A DNA stretch of 64,000 bases from Phoronis australis (taxonomy: Eukaryota > Phoronida > Phoronidae). Positions 61,701 through 64,000 of this stretch are shown piece after piece (position 1 is the first letter of the stretch; every line of letters begins with the position of its first letter). The stretch is taken from the NCBI GenBank assembly GCA_002633005.1, contig NMRA01000571.1:143299-207298 (forward strand). The letters run 5' to 3'. Both the position numbers and the translations under genes were made by a program. The notes beneath the pieces are model-generated. The model had not been told where the DNA came from, did no database searches, and was given only the letters and a program-made list of their open reading frames with translations.

Positions 61701-63851
61701 CAAATTACCTAAAAATGTCAACATATCCTCACTTTCAAGATGAAATCTTCAAATTAATCCTATGCTTATTATATTTCGTAAAATTTCAATAACCAATCTC
61801 ATGCTTGGTCAAAGTTAACAGCACACCACCTTATTTTACATTTTTCTCCAACTCCGAATTTCTTTGCTTCCTATGGTTAGCTTGAAAATATCTATAAATC
61901 AAATGTGTGAAAAATAGGCAGGTGACCTGGTGCCTTCTATGGCCATTGCATTGATCACCTGGGCCCCTGTGCTAATCTTTTTACTCGAAATGGAACTCAA
62001 AATTATGTTTGGCATTTTCTATTCTACTGTTGTGCGAATTCAGGAAATTCTGTGTTCAAGTACATAATGACTTACGGGGACATTTTTTGGTTCTAATTTG
62101 CAGTGGATAAACCCAACATTAAGCCTAAAAGTTCGAGTTTGAACTTGAAATTTTGAGTTTTTACTCGAGTTTGTAGCACGAATATATGGGTCATCAAGTG
62201 CAATCTTAGACTAGAAATTCATATGTGTAAACTACGATGTTTTCGAGCACACTCTAATAACCACTTATCTCAAGTTCCCACAAAAGTAGCAGAGAAATTG
62301 CCAAAATAATTTCGAGTTCATTTCGAGTACAAAGATTAAATTCCAGGCTCAGGAATCAAAGTGATGCCTCGGCATGGGGTTCCTCTAAGTTTTCCAATCC
62401 TGTCATTTTCTCAGGAAATTAAAAATGCAGAAAGGCTATGTAAACCAGGCTTCATTATCAAAAAAAAAATATAAATCAATTTGTTAGATCAGTCAAATTT
62501 GGGACACATTTCCTCAAGGTAGCAGCCGCTGCGCAAACTTCAATTCGATTGCTCATCAGTAACACAATTCAATCTTATCTATCTTGAGTGAATTACGCCA
62601 CCAAGCCAAACCAATTTTCGCACCGACTACAGCCCAAAATAAAGAAATTCCACAATCGGTTCACGTGCGACAATGCAACTGAAGCTGTGTACTCAACAAA
62701 GTCTGCCACGTTGCAAGCAGTTTGGCAAGCTGAGTGATAAACCTCGAATACGGTAGTTCCAAAAATTAATTTCACTTCCTCTTGGTACAACAATTGTTCA
62801 TCATTATCGTACAACAAAATCAACAGAATAATGGCAAGTGAGAAGAAAAGAACATTTCACCAAAAATAAAAAAAATTGTCATACCTGTCATGGACTCGGC
62901 CAAGAAGTCAATGTCAGAGGCTGTAATAGAAACCTCTTCCATCTCTTCGCCTGAAAAAAAATTAAGGTATATTTTGCGAACTATTCTGAAAAAAATTTTA
63001 AAGTTTGGCTGAATTTGGGAACATCCTATATCAGAAACGGCAGGACAGATTCAAGACGTCACCTACGAATCCTATACTTAATGTAGCACACTTTTCCAAA
63101 AAGATGTTTGGAATTGTTTTTAAAATGCACTTTTTGCATCAAGTTAGTTATCTTTAAAAACTATAAAATCGGACTGGATCTTTTTCTGATGGGAAAAATG
63201 CCACAACATGCGTACCTTGTATCGTATGAGCAGCCTCTGACCCTTCGAGGCTATATTCCTCCATTGGAACATCTCCTATCTCGTTATCTGAAAAAAATTT
63301 TTATTTCTTTTCAAAAAATAATGCAGATGGACACCACGTCAAGAGTGATTATGGTGAATAGCACCGATTTCAGCGAAAATAATTGCTGAAACTGCAATTT
63401 TTCATTCATTTTTCTATGGCTTCTTACATTGAATTTGGCAGACGACAGCTAAGGAGTTGAACTTGAAAATAGAAAACCATTAATTTTGGTGCTACATATC
63501 TTTCATGGAGAAAAAAATGAGAAAAGAAAATATCACTTGTCTCTTATCCACCATTAAATACAGTAACTTTGATGATGGTCTATGCTTGCACTCGGCTTTT
63601 AAGATGGAGAATTTCATTGATGCTCAGTGGTCATAACAAAGAAGTCCGGTACATTCCAACATGAGCAAGGAATAAGTCGAGACAGGTTTTACACGTTCAG
63701 CTAAGTTGTTTGTTCACACCAATGTAACTGTTCATCTTCAGACCTAATTACTCACAAGCGACAGTGCAGACAGAGCAAGGTGAGCCACAGTCATCCACAC
63801 AAGTAGCGACATCTCCATGTGTAACACCATCAATCTGTAGAGTGGCGCCCT
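52793..63851 (-). CDS. DUF6589-type multi-exon gene, 5' end outside window
   Basis: Nine frame-compatible exons on the minus strand: 63851-63756, 63287-63216, 62950-62885, 61673-61605, 59544-59476, 57305-57053, 55820-55694, 54908-54657 and 53953-52793, ending at TAA 52793-52795. They total about 720 codons. The first five are short and all enter in phase 1; the fifth has a weak donor (GTCAGT) and is least sure. The last four carry the domain: FGVKEKLRPRRP, NGYRVIVQRLLKKNLPHLF, VILYGDGLSCERT, then SFPAAVDLLNFATESYV, YWKWDLYDF and LIWNRTINVTGGAGNNMEMD, which I recognise as DUF6589. In the last exon CRICHKPAYGQPMTSCVLCG and LYHQLC form a PHD/RING-like zinc finger. The family is multi-copy in invertebrates and may derive from mobile elements; no function is known. 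This copy has introns and no stops, so it may be expressed. Confidence 0.75.
55430..55590. repeat. Degenerate direct duplication, about 70 bp
   Basis: Two neighbouring blocks share ctctttcccytgaaa/ttaaa, cagtt-attcg and tcattttatmt-gaa in the same order (about 55434-55490 and 55512-55578). They lie in the intron between the exons ending at 55820 (left side 55694) and 54908 of the DUF6589-type gene. Confidence 0.4.
56755..56958. mobile_element. MITE of about 204 bp with long terminal inverted repeats
   Basis: The left end caatacaccttattcatgca, followed by gtcgccattttgg and gagcctctttttaggttt, is mirrored at the right end with one 6-bp indel and a few mismatches. It is non-coding and lies in the intron before the exon at 55820. 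The target-site duplication is unclear. Confidence 0.75.
60440..61054. repeat. Exact 307-bp tandem duplication meeting at an N
   Basis: 60440-60746 and 60748-61054 differ at only two positions (cacacctc/cacatctc, attcatgtg/attcgtgtg), and the single base between them is N (60747). The unit belongs to the dispersed repeat with ctcagaaatgg. The N at the junction makes an assembly or haplotype artefact likely. Confidence 0.9.
63008..63180. repeat. Dispersed non-coding repeat, further copy
   Basis: gggaacatcctatatcagaa, then acggcagg and ggaattgttttt, followed by tgcactttttgcat, align with the second half of the repeat at 16490-17290. It lies in an intron of the DUF6589-type gene. Confidence 0.5.
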
Positions 63852-64000
63852 CTAAAGAATAACATACTAAGGTCAGATGGCTATAGACCGGGTTTTGACT
63901 TTATAAACAATACGTTGTTTGTCACGGCAGGTTAGTATCAATTGCCATGACAGTACAGCAATCAGGCCAGAACAAACGACATATTCAGCCAATTTGTATT

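Overview
The window is metazoan nuclear DNA: AT-rich, sparse in genes, with short coding exons, consensus GT/AG splice sites and many decayed mobile elements. Ciliary-type gene content, an expanded TRIM family, Kolobok-like and THAP elements, a tRNA-derived SINE and DUF6589-type genes together suggest a marine invertebrate. An amphioxus, hemichordate, echinoderm or lophotrochozoan would all fit; the sequence does not settle which. Short N runs and lone N bases at 5655-5660, 23590-23591, 36725 and 60747 show a draft assembly.

Region 1 (187-18973, minus strand) is the 5' part of a large gene. I could trace 13 coding exons that join in one open frame of exactly 600 codons, starting with an ATG at 18973 and leaving the window on the left. 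The protein looks like CCDC162 (DUF4549 family). Its introns hold a duplicated 570-bp repeat, a relic copy of exon 4, a tRNA-derived SINE, a perfect 75-bp palindrome and small minisatellites.

Region 2 (19-30 kb) has no host gene that I recognise. It holds a TIR element with iterated subterminal motifs (about 24338-25303) and, most interesting, a 1.7-kb TTAA-flanked element (26785-28477) nested in an older element. It carries two converging gene remnants: a THAP-domain Kolobok-type transposase on the minus strand and, on the plus strand, an ORF like the cysteine-rich C-terminal 'ballast' domain of the P2X7 receptor.

Region 3 (30-49 kb) is a cluster of three related TRIM genes (RING, two B-boxes, coiled coil, beta-propeller). 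The first, on the minus strand, is intact (654 aa). The other two, on the plus strand, keep nearly all of their coding sequence, but each has two small indels. Between them are a mobile-element-type ORF with a CXC cysteine motif behind a broken THAP domain (35605-37027) and a degraded LINE reverse transcriptase (about 42720-43990).

Region 4 (49-64 kb) carries SINE/MITE copies and a minus-strand multi-exon DUF6589-type gene (52793 to beyond 63851). Its upstream part is a series of short exons that all begin and end in phase 1. An exact 307-bp tandem duplication meeting at an N lies in one of its introns.
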